A stretch of DNA of 64,000 nt from Halorussus salinisoli. Its GTDB lineage: Archaea > Halobacteriota > Halobacteria > Halobacteriales > Haladaptataceae. Positions 18,189 to 26,857 of the stretch are shown here, in pieces. Position 1 is the stretch's first letter. Each line of letters begins with the position of its first letter. A program made the translations under genes and the position numbers. The stretch covers positions 310,001 through 374,000 of the forward strand of contig SZNP01000001.1 in the NCBI GenBank assembly GCA_005239435.1, in the 5' to 3' direction. Under the pieces are notes generated by a model. That model saw nothing but the letters and a program-made list of their open reading frames with translations, searched no databases and was not told the DNA's origin.

Positions 18189-19223
18189 ATGGCAAACCGA
18201 CGAAAATTCCTCAAGACTACTGGTGTAATCGGGACGGTTGGACTCGCAGGCTGTATGGGTGGTGACGGTTCGGACGACGAGACCACCACGACCGCCTCGG
18301 ACACGTCCTCCGGGACGGGCGATGGTGACGCGACCACCGAAGAGGCCGAGACGACGACGGAAGAACAGCTGAACTTCCAGAACGGTGAACTGAACTTCAA
18401 CACTTCGCCCGCCGTCGCACAGGAGAAGCTCGAAGCCCAGTATCAGCCGATCCAGGAGTACCTCAACAGTGAGTTCGACGTCCCCGCAAAACTCCAGTTG
18501 GCGAACAACTACAGCGCCGTCATTCAGGCGCTGGGTGCTGGTACGTCCGACGTCGCCGAAACCGGCCCGTTCTCGGCCGCGTTGGGCGTCAAGGCAGAGA
18601 AGGCCGAAATCGTGCTTCAGCGGAAGGGTTACGGTACGTGGGAGTACAAGAGCCTCGTCATCGCGTCCAACGACGTGGACGTGTCGAACCTCGACGAGAT
18701 GAAGACGTACATCGAGAACAACGACGACGTTACCGTCGCGTTCGCCGACCGACTCTCGGCGAGTGGCTGCCTGTTCCCGCTGTACGACCTGAAGCAGGCC
18801 GGAATCGAAATCGGCAACCTGCCCGAGTCCGGCGGAAGCGAGGCCTCGTTCAACCCCAACTTCTCCAGCCACACCGCGGCCTACGAGACGCTCAAGAACG
18901 GCCAGGCTGATTTCGCTGGTGTCGGCGGGTTCGTCCCCGGTCTTCAGGACGACTTCGAGGACAACGCCACCATCATCAAGGAGCACGACGGCCTGCCCCG
19001 CGCGCCCATCGTGGTCAGTCCCGAGCTGTCGGACGCCGAGAAGTCGGCCATCGTCGATGCCTTCACGAGTGCGCCTCAGAAGATCTACCACGGCAAAGAC
19101 GGCGAAGAGGGTACCGACGACGACCTCTGGTTCAACGGCGTCCGCGAAATCAGTGTCGAGGAGTACCAGCCGGTTATCGACGCGGCCAACGAGCTGGGTC
19201 TCGGCGCAGACTACTTCAAGTAA
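18189..19223 (+). CDS. phnD: Phosphate/phosphonate ABC transporter substrate-binding lipoprotein
   Basis: Binding protein of a PhnCDE-type importer for phosphonate or phosphate-like anions. The 344 residues begin with a Tat-like RR signal and a lipobox (GTVGLAGC, Cys about 21), then a Thr/Ser/Asp-rich linker (about 25-60). The PhnD fold follows: LNFNTSPAVAQEKLEAQYQP, then GTSDVAETGPFSAALG and FADRLSASGCLFPLYDL. It is anchored on the outside of the membrane by lipid. It is first in an operon with phnC and phnE. No C-P lyase genes are in the window, so phosphate, phosphite or an ester could also be the substrate. Confidence 0.88.
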   Translation: MANRRKFLKTTGVIGTVGLAGCMGGDGSDDETTTTASDTSSGTGDGDATTEEAETTTEEQLNFQNGELNFNTSPAVAQEKLEAQYQPIQEYLNSEFDVPAKLQLANNYSAVIQALGAGTSDVAETGPFSAALGVKAEKAEIVLQRKGYGTWEYKSLVIASNDVDVSNLDEMKTYIENNDDVTVAFADRLSASGCLFPLYDLKQAGIEIGNLPESGGSEASFNPNFSSHTAAYETLKNGQADFAGVGGFVPGLQDDFEDNATIIKEHDGLPRAPIVVSPELSDAEKSAIVDAFTSAPQKIYHGKDGEEGTDDDLWFNGVREISVEEYQPVIDAANELGLGADYFK

Positions 19224-19271
19224 CGCCCTAAAATAAGCAGATAAATAAACAGTAACATTCGTTTTTAACTG

Positions 19272-20054
19272 ATGCCAGCAGTCTCACTCGATAACGTTAC
19301 CAAAATATACGGGGGAGATACGGTCGCCTTGCGGGACGTTAGCTTCGAGATTCCCGAAGGTGAGTTTGTGGTTCTCCTCGGCCCGTCTGGAGCGGGAAAA
19401 TCGACCATGCTCCGCGTCCTCAACGGGTTGACCCAACCGACAGAGGGAGAGGTCATCATCGACCAAGAGCCAGTCCACGACGAGCGGAGCGAGGTCGGGA
19501 TGGTCTTCCAGATGCACTACCTCATCGAGAGCATGAGCGCGTTCCGGAACGCGCTCACCGGCGCACTCTCTCGGTCGAACTTCGCCCAGAGCGCACTCAC
19601 CATGTACCCCGAAGAGGACAAGCGCGCGGCGTTGGACGCGCTCGACACGGTCGGTCTCCTCGACGAGGCCGGACAGCGTGCGGGGTCGATGAGTGGCGGC
19701 CAGAAACAGCGCGTCGGCATCGCCCGAGCGCTCGTCCAGCAACCCGACCTGTTGCTGGCCGACGAACCGGTGTCGAGTCTCGACCCGAAGGCCGCCAAGG
19801 ACGTGATGCGCTACATGAAGGAGGCCGCCAAGGAGCGCAACCTGACGACCATCGCCAGCCTCCATCAGGTCAACATCGCCCGCGAGTTCGGCGACCGGTT
19901 CCTCGGCGTTCGGGACGGCGAACTCATCTTCGACGGCGACCGCGAGGACCTCACGATGGACGTAGTCGACCAGATATACTACGGCGAAGACGGCAAAGAG
20001 CAAGCGGAGGATCTCGCCACCACGGCACCCGACCGAGGTGAGGACGATGAGTAG
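19272..20054 (+). CDS. phnC: Phosphonate-type ABC transporter ATP-binding protein
   Basis: A 260-residue ABC ATPase that drives the PhnDE importer. Walker A is GPSGAGKST near 37-45, the signature SGGQKQRVGIARAL near 140, and Walker B LLLADEPVSSLD with its Glu. The motif after the Q-loop (MVFQMHYLIESMSAFRNAL) is typical of PhnC. It starts 48 bp after phnD, with a possible extra TATA-like box (GTTTTTAA, about 19261), and its end overlaps phnE by 8 bp, indicating translational coupling. Confidence 0.93.
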   Translation: MPAVSLDNVTKIYGGDTVALRDVSFEIPEGEFVVLLGPSGAGKSTMLRVLNGLTQPTEGEVIIDQEPVHDERSEVGMVFQMHYLIESMSAFRNALTGALSRSNFAQSALTMYPEEDKRAALDALDTVGLLDEAGQRAGSMSGGQKQRVGIARALVQQPDLLLADEPVSSLDPKAAKDVMRYMKEAAKERNLTTIASLHQVNIAREFGDRFLGVRDGELIFDGDREDLTMDVVDQIYYGEDGKEQAEDLATTAPDRGEDDE

Positions 20055-21045
20055 TTCCCGCATCGACGAGACGCTACGGACGCTGGAGCGTCGGCGGCGA
20101 ATCCGGCAGTTGTTCGGCGTCGGCATTCTGGCCGTCGTTCTCGTGGTTACGTACTTCGGGCTGAACTTCATCGGCTTCGACCCGAAGGAACTCTGGGCGC
20201 AGGTCCCGCAGGAAATCGAGTTCGTCAAGGGCTTCGTGCCGCCGAACTTCGTGGACTTCACCGTCTACACATCGCAGAACGAGATTACGGGCCTGAAGGC
20301 GATTCCGGCTAGCTTCCGGAACTTCGGCCAGCCAATCGTCGAAAGTCTGACGACCGATAGCTCGTCGCTCGTGCGCCTCAGCATGGTGACGATCATCCTC
20401 GGGTTCACCGGGACGGTCATCGGCTTCCCGCTCGCGCTGTTCTTCGGCGTCCTCGGCTCCGAGCAGGTCACGCCGTTCCCGTTCAACTTCATCTTCCGGG
20501 GCATCATGAGCGGTATCCGCGCCATCCCGGCGCTGGTCTGGATTCTCATCTACGTGCCGCTGGCGGGCATCAACGAGGTCAGCGCGGTGCTAGCCATCGC
20601 CACCGACACCATCGGGAACCTCGGTCGCCTGTTCACCGACGAGTTGGAGGAGATCGAGGACGGTCCCATCGAGGCCATCCAATCGACGGGGGCTTCGCGC
20701 CCGCAGGTCATCGGCTTCGGAATGTTGAGTCAGGTCTCGACGTCCTACGTCGCGTGGACGCTCTACATCCTCGAAATCAACACCCGCATCGCCATCAGCC
20801 TCGGCGTCGTCGGCGCGGGTGGCGTCGGGCGGTACATCCGCCTGCGACAGGACCTGTTCAAGTACCAGAAGGCCGCAGCGGGCATCATCATGGTGTTCGT
20901 CATCGTCATCTCGGTGGAACTGCTCTCCTCGCGCATCCGCGCGCGACTCCGCCCGGACGAACACGAGAGTAAGTCCATCGTCGACGCCATCAAGGACCTC
21001 GCGGACGGCAGTAAGTGGCTCGGCACTGGGTCGAACAAGCCCTAA
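20047..21045 (+). CDS. phnE: Phosphonate-type ABC transporter permease
   Basis: Membrane channel subunit of 332 residues. It has one N-terminal helix (about 22-42) and a second block of helices from about 105, with the permease EAA loop near DGPIEAIQSTGASRPQVIGFG and GVVGAGGVGRYIR, which fit PhnE. The ATG at 20047 (ATGAGTAG) overlaps the phnC stop. It is the last gene of the operon, followed by 464 bp without a gene. Confidence 0.9.
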   Translation: MSSSRIDETLRTLERRRRIRQLFGVGILAVVLVVTYFGLNFIGFDPKELWAQVPQEIEFVKGFVPPNFVDFTVYTSQNEITGLKAIPASFRNFGQPIVESLTTDSSSLVRLSMVTIILGFTGTVIGFPLALFFGVLGSEQVTPFPFNFIFRGIMSGIRAIPALVWILIYVPLAGINEVSAVLAIATDTIGNLGRLFTDELEEIEDGPIEAIQSTGASRPQVIGFGMLSQVSTSYVAWTLYILEINTRIAISLGVVGAGGVGRYIRLRQDLFKYQKAAAGIIMVFVIVISVELLSSRIRARLRPDEHESKSIVDAIKDLADGSKWLGTGSNKP

Positions 21046-21086
21046 TCAGTCGACCTCTTTCGGCTCGCGTCATTTCCGGCAATGAG

Positions 21087-21121
21087 TATAAATATCTTGG
21101 AAATACATCGTTAGGTCTAAC
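21087..21121 (+). promoter_or_regulatory. Orphan TATA box with GTTAG-GT-CTAAC inverted repeat
   Basis: TATAAATA (about 21087-21094) is a strong TATA element with no gene start for more than 400 bp downstream. GTTAGGTCTAAC (21110-21121) is a 5-bp inverted repeat at the position where transcription would start. It could drive a noncoding RNA or a long leader for the gene at 21510. The only nearby frame (ATG 21132) has 6 codons. Confidence 0.4.
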
Positions 21122-21339
21122 AGTTATATTGATGTCTTATGGTGTGGTATAGGGACGTGACTCGGCGACGACAGCACGACCCTCGCTACTTCGTGAGCAA
21201 GTCGTGCCCGTACAGCACCGCGACTACGTCGTGACCACGCCACGACCGCGCCGCACTACAACTGCACCGCGAGTGCGCTGCGAACCGCGACTGCACCGCA
21301 ACGGCAACGAATCGGCTAGCTACTGCTCGGGCCAATGAA

Positions 21340-21393
21340 CACCGCTTCCGCACAGCACCGCCACTGCACGGCACCGCTTCCGCACAGCACCGC
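21340..21393. repeat. Two perfect 22-bp direct repeats in a biased noncoding stretch
   Basis: The same 22-bp sequence, beginning CACCGCTTCCGCAC, lies at 21340-21361 and 21372-21393. The whole stretch from about 21160 to 21440 is full of short GCAC/CACCGC runs and reads as low-complexity rather than coding on either strand. It may be a decayed or slippage-grown region. Confidence 0.6.
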
Positions 21394-21509
21394 GCCCCCG
21401 TACCTCCCCGCACTGCGAGCGCCGACAGGCGCGAGCAGTGCGCGTCCCGTGGTAAATTACAGTTCCCACCGACCCAAACGCTGAAGAGCGCTGAGCGTCC
21501 CGTGCCGAT

Positions 21510-23669
21510 ATGGTCCCCCCAGAGACGAGTCGGCGAGCGTTCCTCCTCGGCGCGAGCGGACTCGGCACAACCGATCAGTCCACAGTCGGCGCAACCGGCC
21601 AGTCCGCGGTCGGCGTTCCGGGTATCGACACCGACCACGGGATTCGGTGGACGTTCGATACCAGAGAAGAAGCGACGGTGTACCCCGCGGTCCGGACGCG
21701 AGGAGTCGTCGTCACCCTCGTCCGGACGGAACCCGACGAGGAGATGCTGTACGAGGTCTACGCCTTCGACGCGGAGACAGGCGAGACGCGCTGGCGTCGG
21801 GAGTTGGACGGTCACTCGACGTTCCCGCGGGCGGTAGACGGGACGGCGTACGTCCCCGACGGCGACCGACTGCTCGCGCTCGACGCGACCGACGGGAGCG
21901 AACGCTGGCGACTCCGGGGGGAGAGCATCGACTTTCGGTCTCTCGCAATCGGCGACCGGACCGTCTTCGCCGTGGACGATGCGCGAGTGACCGCCGTCGA
22001 CGCTACGAACGGCGACGAACGCTGGACGACCGAGGTGGGGAGCGACGGCCGACTCAGAGGCCCGACGCTCGACGGCGAGCGGGTCTACCTCGGCGGCCAC
22101 CGCGGTTTCTACGCGCTGGACCGCGAGACCGGGCGCGAGCAGTGGAACGCCGAGACGCAACCCGGCGAGCGAGCGTGGGCCGCCGGAGTTCGAAACGGTC
22201 TGCTGGTCGGGTGGTCCGAGCAGGCCGTCTACGGACTCCGAGTCGCCGACGGAACGCGACGCTGGCGCACGTCCCACGACGACACCCGCCCGTTCCCCAC
22301 GATGGGCACCGTCGGCGACGACACCGCCTACGTGTGGGGCCAGTCGCTGGCCGCAATCGACCTCCGAACCGGCGAGAAGCGATGGACGTTCCAGACCGAC
22401 ACCGTCAGAGGTAACAGTCCCGAACTCCACGGCGGGAGCGTCTACTTCCCCACCGACGAGGAGTTCGTCGCGCTCGACGCCGACTCCGGCCGCGAACGGT
22501 GGCGCACCGACGACAGGAGCCAACTCGGTTACTGGGGGAACGTCGTCGACGGACTGGTCTATGTCGTCGGCGAAACCGGGGCCGCCGCCATCGACGCCGG
22601 GTCGGGACGCCGACGCTGGACCCTCGACTTCGAGAACGACCGAGGACTCTGGGCCGACGCCGCGGGGGACCTCGCGCTCGTCGGCACCCGGGGAGGGACG
22701 CTGTACGCCGTGGACCGTCCCTCGGCGCTCGCCACCGCACCGGCCGCCACGGCCGAGCAGTTCGCCACCTCGCCGCCGGGTCTCGGACTGTTCGGACTGC
22801 TCGGCGCGGGCCTGCTCGGGGTCGGCTACCGCCAAGCGAAGCGCGGAATCCGCGAGAGCGACCCCGACGTCGAACTCGGCCGCCTCGACCGACTCGGCCG
22901 TGGCCCCGTCACCGAGACGTACCGCAAGCGCGTCCGGACCCCGGACGGACCGAAACTGGTCGCCGAGACGCGCCTGCTCGACGGCGCAGACGCCGAGACC
23001 CGGCGAGCGTTCGCCGAGGCGGTCGAACGGTGGGCCGACCTCGACTCCGACGCCGTCCTGCCGATTCGGGACTACGACGTCGGCCCGGACGGAGGCCCCG
23101 ACACCGACTCGACCCCGTGGTTCGAGACGCCCTACGTCGCTGGCGGGTCGCTGGCCGACTCCTGGCCGATTGGCGACCGCGAGCGCGTCGAAGTCGCCTC
23201 CGGCGTCGCCCGGACGGTCCACGCCGCCCACCGCGAGGGCGTCGCTCACGGCCGACTCGTACCCCGACACGTCTTCGTCGGCGTCCCGAGTGAGACCCCA
23301 CGCGCCCGAATCACGGCCGATAGCGTGCTGGTCGGCGGGTGGTTCCTCGCCGACGCGCTTGCGGGGGTCCGGGACGCGGACGACCCGTACGCTCCCCCGG
23401 AGCGCGATTCCGGCGGTTCTGGTGATTCCGGAGATTCCGGTGTTTTCGGCGTCAGCGACGACGTCTACCGCGTCGGTGCGTTGGCGTACCACTTGCTCGC
23501 TGGCGCGGTTCCGAGTCCGGACCCGACTCCGGCGAGTTCCCGGAACCGCGTACTCTCCGAGGAACTGGACGACGTGCTGACGCGAGCGCTCGCGGCCGAC
23601 CCGGGCGACCGCTACGACTCGGCGCTCGCGTTCGACGACGAGTTCCGGTGGGCCGCGTTGGACCGCTAG
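21510..23669 (+). CDS. PQQ-like beta-propeller, membrane helix and pseudokinase domain protein
   Basis: The 719 residues open with a Tat-like signal (TSRRAFLLGASGLG). Residues about 40-405 are a PQQ-type beta-propeller with repeated W-containing blades such as DAETGETRWRREL, DATDGSERWRL, DATNGDERWTTEV and DLRTGEKRWTF. A membrane helix (about 423-440) is followed by a basic stop segment. Residues about 455-719 have a protein-kinase outline: nucleotide-loop region RLGRGPVTETY, APPE (628-631) and SDDVYRVGALAYHLLAG. But VAIK reads VAET (484-487), HRDLKPxN reads HGRLVPRH (580-587) and DFG reads VGG (608-610). It is therefore a predicted pseudokinase inside the cell with the propeller outside. Confidence 0.8.
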   Translation: MVPPETSRRAFLLGASGLGTTDQSTVGATGQSAVGVPGIDTDHGIRWTFDTREEATVYPAVRTRGVVVTLVRTEPDEEMLYEVYAFDAETGETRWRRELDGHSTFPRAVDGTAYVPDGDRLLALDATDGSERWRLRGESIDFRSLAIGDRTVFAVDDARVTAVDATNGDERWTTEVGSDGRLRGPTLDGERVYLGGHRGFYALDRETGREQWNAETQPGERAWAAGVRNGLLVGWSEQAVYGLRVADGTRRWRTSHDDTRPFPTMGTVGDDTAYVWGQSLAAIDLRTGEKRWTFQTDTVRGNSPELHGGSVYFPTDEEFVALDADSGRERWRTDDRSQLGYWGNVVDGLVYVVGETGAAAIDAGSGRRRWTLDFENDRGLWADAAGDLALVGTRGGTLYAVDRPSALATAPAATAEQFATSPPGLGLFGLLGAGLLGVGYRQAKRGIRESDPDVELGRLDRLGRGPVTETYRKRVRTPDGPKLVAETRLLDGADAETRRAFAEAVERWADLDSDAVLPIRDYDVGPDGGPDTDSTPWFETPYVAGGSLADSWPIGDRERVEVASGVARTVHAAHREGVAHGRLVPRHVFVGVPSETPRARITADSVLVGGWFLADALAGVRDADDPYAPPERDSGGSGDSGDSGVFGVSDDVYRVGALAYHLLAGAVPSPDPTPASSRNRVLSEELDDVLTRALAADPGDRYDSALAFDDEFRWAALDR

Positions 23670-23905
23670 CGACCCCTGACGGCCACGTAGCAGGCCGCGA
23701 CGACGAGGCATCCGACGCCCGAGAAGAAGGTGGTCGCGCCCCACGCGAGCGGTGCGAGCGACGCGCCGTGCGAGCGCGGGGAACTGCGTCGCCTGCGCGC
23801 ATCGAGATATATCAGCGACGCCAACACCAGTGGCACGAGGATGGCCGCGGCGGCGACGGCGAGCGATTCGGACTCCGGGACGAGCGTGGGAATCGGCAGG
23901 GCCAT
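23666..23905 (-). CDS. Small two-helix membrane protein
   Basis: A 79-residue protein with two hydrophobic helices (about 14-33 and 52-74) separated by an Arg-rich loop (YLDARRRRSSPRSHG). Its stop overlaps the end of the propeller-pseudokinase gene by 4 bp on the opposite strand. No family is recognised. A role with the neighbour is only suggested by position. Confidence 0.6.
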   Translation of the reverse strand: MALPIPTLVPESESLAVAAAAILVPLVLASLIYLDARRRRSSPRSHGASLAPLAWGATTFFSGVGCLVVAACYVAVRGR

Positions 23906-23999
23906 GAACCCGTTCTTCCGACGCCCGTTCCATTGTTATGTTCTCGTTACTGTCAGGTTGAAAACAGAAATGCCGAGGCGTGAGACGAACCGAGGCCGC

Positions 24000-24590
24000 T
24001 CAGAAGTCGCCGAGTTGCGATTGCCCGCCGGAGTCGTCGCCCGCCATCGCGGCGGCCTTGTCGAGCGCGGCGTCGAGGGCCTCTTCCTGACTGTTGTCGT
24101 AGAGGGTCGCCGCGGGGTGGACGCAGATGAGCAGGTCGCGGACCTCGCCGCCGAGGTCGACCTGCTCGACGCTCGCGGCTTCGGTCGTGACCGCCACGTC
24201 GCGGTCCAGCAGGTGTTCGCTCGGGACCTTGCCGAGGGTGACGACGACTTCGGGGTCGACCTGCTCGATTTCGGATTCGAGGTAGGGCCAGCAGTTCTCC
24301 AACTCCTCGACGGTCGGGTCGCGGTTCTCGGTCGGGCGACACCGCACGCAGTTGGAGATGCGCACGTCCCCGCGGGCCAGTCCCCTGTCTCGCAACTTGT
24401 CGTCCAGAATCGTTCCGCTCCGACCGACGAAGGGTTCGCCCTGCTGGTCTTCCTGCTCGCCCGGTCCCTCGCCGACGAACATCAGGTCGGCGTCGGCGGG
24501 ACCGGTGCCGTTGACGATCTGGCTCCTGCTGTCTACGAGTGCGGGACAGCGCGTGCATTCGGTGACTTCGAGACCGTCCATTTCTCCCAT
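24000..24590 (-). CDS. Uracil-DNA glycosylase, family 4/5-like
   Basis: Removes uracil from DNA to start base-excision repair. The 196 residues contain Cys residues for a 4Fe-4S cluster (CTRCP near 11-15; NCVRCRP near 80-86), the glycosylase motif VGEGPGEQEDQQGEPFVG with the active Glu, and the C-terminal motif ICVHPAATLY. The ATG at 24588-24590 was preferred to a GTG 12 bp upstream because a minus-strand TATA (CTTAATA, 24613-24619) lies 26 bp before it. It follows the DUF99 and DUF5786 genes in the same direction but may also have this promoter of its own. Confidence 0.88.
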   Translation of the reverse strand: MGEMDGLEVTECTRCPALVDSRSQIVNGTGPADADLMFVGEGPGEQEDQQGEPFVGRSGTILDDKLRDRGLARGDVRISNCVRCRPTENRDPTVEELENCWPYLESEIEQVDPEVVVTLGKVPSEHLLDRDVAVTTEAASVEQVDLGGEVRDLLICVHPAATLYDNSQEEALDAALDKAAAMAGDDSGGQSQLGDF

Positions 24591-24644
24591 ACGTTGGGCC
24601 ACGGGTTGGTGGTATTAAGAATCGGTGGCCTTCGCTCGCGGTCG

Positions 24645-25205
24645 CTACTCGCCGCTCCGCCGGAGTTCGTCGCCTGCCCGTGCCGACAACCTCGCCACCC
24701 GCAACGGCTCGGGCCGACCGCCCTCCGGCGTGAAGGCCCGGACCGCGTCCCGGGCCTCGCTCGCATCCACTCCGACCGACCGGACGAAGACGGTCTGGTC
24801 GTTGACCGAGAGTCGCTCTCTGGGAGGTTGGCGCTCGAAAATCTCTTTCCGGGCCGCCAGTTCCTCGCCTTCGAACTCGGCTTCGAGGGCCTCGACCAGG
24901 CCGGGACTCTCCTCGAACGTGACCGAAATCACGGGCCGCCGCGTCGCGTCCGCCACTCGGTGCAGGTCCACGACGTTGTACCACGCCAGCGCGATGCCCG
25001 CGACGAAGACGTATCTCACGTCTTCGCGGCCCAGGCCGGAAAACAGGTCGATGATAGCTTCGGTGGCGTCCGTTCCGCCGACGGTGCAGGTCTCGTAGGC
25101 GAAGCCGTCGGTGACGCGACTCGCCCGGGTGACGGCACCCGCCAGCGTGCTACGACGTTCCCGATAGGATTCGGCGATACCCAACGCACGGACGCCGGAC
25201 TTCAC
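24645..25205 (-). CDS. DUF99 family protein (endonuclease dU-like)
   Basis: A 186-residue protein of the DUF99/UPF0215 family, related to endonuclease V and named endonuclease dU in domain databases. Family marks are GTDATEAIIDLF (about 44-55), VRYVFVAGIALAWYNVVDL and RRPVISVTFEES. The RNase H-like core suggests cutting near deaminated bases. It lies 54 bp upstream of a uracil-DNA glycosylase, which fits repair of cytosine deamination. It is spaced 3 bp from the DUF5786 gene before it. Confidence 0.85.
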   Translation of the reverse strand: MKSGVRALGIAESYRERRSTLAGAVTRASRVTDGFAYETCTVGGTDATEAIIDLFSGLGREDVRYVFVAGIALAWYNVVDLHRVADATRRPVISVTFEESPGLVEALEAEFEGEELAARKEIFERQPPRERLSVNDQTVFVRSVGVDASEARDAVRAFTPEGGRPEPLRVARLSARAGDELRRSGE

Positions 25206-25208
25206 GGG

Positions 25209-25400
25209 TCAGGTCTCGTTCTGTCCGTCGTCTTTGATGTCCTGGAGACGGTCGATGAGTTCGTCGTTCGAGGCTCCGATCTCGAAATCGACACTGCCTT
25301 CGTGGGAGTTTTCTTCGGTGTCGACGCCGTTGTCGTCGTCGAGGTCGGCGTCGTACTCCTGGTTTTCTTGTTCGGATTCGTCGTAGCTCCCAAATCCCAT
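25209..25400 (-). CDS. Small acidic DUF5786-type protein
   Basis: A 63-residue, very acidic protein (MGFGSYDESEQENQEYDAD...) of a small haloarchaeal family I take to be DUF5786. The C-terminal helix (NDELIDRLQDIKDD) is the most regular part. The ATG at 25398-25400 is about 31 bp from a minus-strand TATA (CTTTAG, near 25428-25433). It starts the unit leading to the endonuclease dU-like and UDG genes. Function unknown. Confidence 0.8.
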   Translation of the reverse strand: MGFGSYDESEQENQEYDADLDDDNGVDTEENSHEGSVDFEIGASNDELIDRLQDIKDDGQNET

Positions 25401-25483
25401 GACTGTTCGAATGTAAGCGCTTCGACCACTAAAGTCTCTTGCTGCCCGTCAGCGTTTTGAGGGGTGCGGCCGAACAGCCCGGC

Positions 25484-26095
25484 ATGCAAGTACACGACGT
25501 CACCGCGGAGGCGGAGACGTTCACCTGTAACGCCTATCTCGTCGAGGGTGACCGGACCGTTCTGGTAGACGCCGGGAGCATGCCCGGCGTCGTGGACGCC
25601 ATCGCCGAACACGTAGAAGACGTAGACGCGGTGGCGTTGACCCACCAGCACGGCGACCACGTGGCCGAGCTCGACGCCGTGCTCGACACCTACGACTCGG
25701 AACTCCTCTGTTACGACGACCACCCCCGACGGACCAGGAAACTCGAAGACGGCGACACGCTCCGAATCGGCGACGAGGAGTTCGAGGCGGTCTACTCGCC
25801 GGGCCACGCCGACGACCACCTCGCGTTCGTCTCCGAGTCGACCATCTTCAGCGGCGACGTGGTCGTGTACAACGACGGCGCGTTCGACGACGGGAGTTTC
25901 GGCCGGACCGACATGGCCGGGCAGTCCCGCGAGCGAGAAATCGAGAGCATTCGGACGATTCTGGAGCGACTGCCGGAGAACGTCGAACACATGTACGCCG
26001 GGCACGGCGACGAGTTCCACGGGAACGTGCGCGAGGTCGTGGAGCGTTCCCTGGAGCGGGCCGAACGTCGGGAACCGAAGTATCCCGACGAGTAG
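25484..26095 (+). CDS. MBL-fold metallohydrolase (glyoxalase II-like)
   Basis: A 203-residue metallo-beta-lactamase-fold hydrolase. The metal site LTHQHGDHVAE (near 55-65) has the HxHxDH motif, with later ligands in YSPGHADDH, IFSGDVV and MYAGHGDEFHG. That spacing resembles glyoxalase II and other thioester hydrolases. The ATG at 25484 fits a TATA-like TTTTGA about 28 bp upstream and is preferred to codons up to 45 bp earlier. It is divergent from the DUF5786 gene and 64 bp upstream of mazG. Confidence 0.87.
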   Translation: MQVHDVTAEAETFTCNAYLVEGDRTVLVDAGSMPGVVDAIAEHVEDVDAVALTHQHGDHVAELDAVLDTYDSELLCYDDHPRRTRKLEDGDTLRIGDEEFEAVYSPGHADDHLAFVSESTIFSGDVVVYNDGAFDDGSFGRTDMAGQSREREIESIRTILERLPENVEHMYAGHGDEFHGNVREVVERSLERAERREPKYPDE

Positions 26096-26159
26096 GCGTC
26101 GGCCGACGAGGAATCGACAATCGTTTTATCCTTCGGCATCCCGTTCCGAATCCAGACAG

Positions 26160-26465
26160 ATGAAAGCCCAACGGAAAGTCGCGGCGTTCTTCGCGGAACA
26201 CGACGTGGAAGGCGAACCGGCCTATCAGATTCTGGACCTCGCGTCGGAGGTCGGCGAAATCGCCAAAGACGCCGCTAACTCCACCGACTACGGGGCTGCG
26301 CCCGAGGAGTTGGACGTGAAGACCGACGAACTCGGCGACGCGCTGTTCTCCCTGCTCGCGGTCGCCGAATCGCTGGACGTAGACGCCGACGAGGCGCTGG
26401 ACGAGGCGCTGGCGAAGTACGAGAAGCGAATCGAGGAGACCGGCGACCCGAGTTCGGGCAGGTAG
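26160..26465 (+). CDS. mazG: MazG-type nucleotide pyrophosphohydrolase
   Basis: A 101-residue all-alpha NTP pyrophosphohydrolase that hydrolyses (d)NTPs to NMP and pyrophosphate, cleaning the pool of odd nucleotides. The metal-binding EVGEIAKDA (about 30-38) and DELGDALFSLLAVAE (about 56-70) give the ExxE...ExxD pattern. The family is short (about 100 aa), so it is complete. A TATA-like ATCGTTTTATCC (about 26120-26131) sits upstream. Confidence 0.9.
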   Translation: MKAQRKVAAFFAEHDVEGEPAYQILDLASEVGEIAKDAANSTDYGAAPEELDVKTDELGDALFSLLAVAESLDVDADEALDEALAKYEKRIEETGDPSSGR

Positions 26466-26634
26466 CGACGCTACCTCCTTCCACTTCGTCTTTCCTGTAG
26501 TTCACCGCCGCGTTCTCCGGGACACTCCGAGAAGACGCGCTCGTCAGCAGTTCGGTCTCTGGATTCGAGCGAGGAGAGAAGTAACTAACTCCGACGACTA
26601 CCCGGTAGTGAGACCGACGGCGGCCCGAGCGACC

Positions 26635-26784
26635 TCAGGCGTTGCGCGGTTCCTTGCTCTTCGGTCGGAGGTTGCCGTAGCCGCACTTTCGGCAGTTGTC
26701 GGCGCCGTTGGGGTTGCGAGCGTTACACCGCATGCAAATCGTCTTGTCGAGGATTCGCGCTTCCGCTTTCTCGAAGCTAGCCAT
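26635..26784 (-). CDS. rpl40e: Ribosomal protein L40e
   Basis: A 49-residue zinc ribosomal protein of the large subunit. It starts at the ATG at 26782-26784 ([11 protein letters not shown]) and ends at TGA 26635-26637. Four Cys in a CxxC...CxxC pattern (CMRC at 17-20, CRKC at 31-34) bind zinc, and the basic tail ([13 protein letters not shown]) contacts rRNA. The length matches archaeal L40e. A minus-strand TATA box (TTTAAG, about 26807-26815) lies 27 bp before the start, making it leaderless. Confidence 0.95.
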   Translation of the reverse strand: MASFEKAEARILDKTICMRCNARNPNGADNCRKCGYGNLRPKSKEPRNA

Positions 26785-26806
26785 ACCGACGCGTTGGCCG
26801 TCATCG

Positions 26807-26816
26807 CATTTAAGTC
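26807..26816 (-). promoter_or_regulatory. TATA box of rpl40e
   Basis: The minus strand reads GACTTAAATG, centred about 27 bp before the L40e start, typical of a strong leaderless haloarchaeal promoter. Confidence 0.7.
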
Positions 26817-26857
26817 TTGCAGAGTAGCGCGGGCGACGGTCGGCCGACCCGTCGCCG

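Noticed and set aside
21186..23933. A 915-residue minus-strand frame opposite the propeller-pseudokinase gene
   Set aside because: It mirrors third-codon GC bias of the real gene, has no recognisable domain and continues into repeat-rich noncoding DNA.
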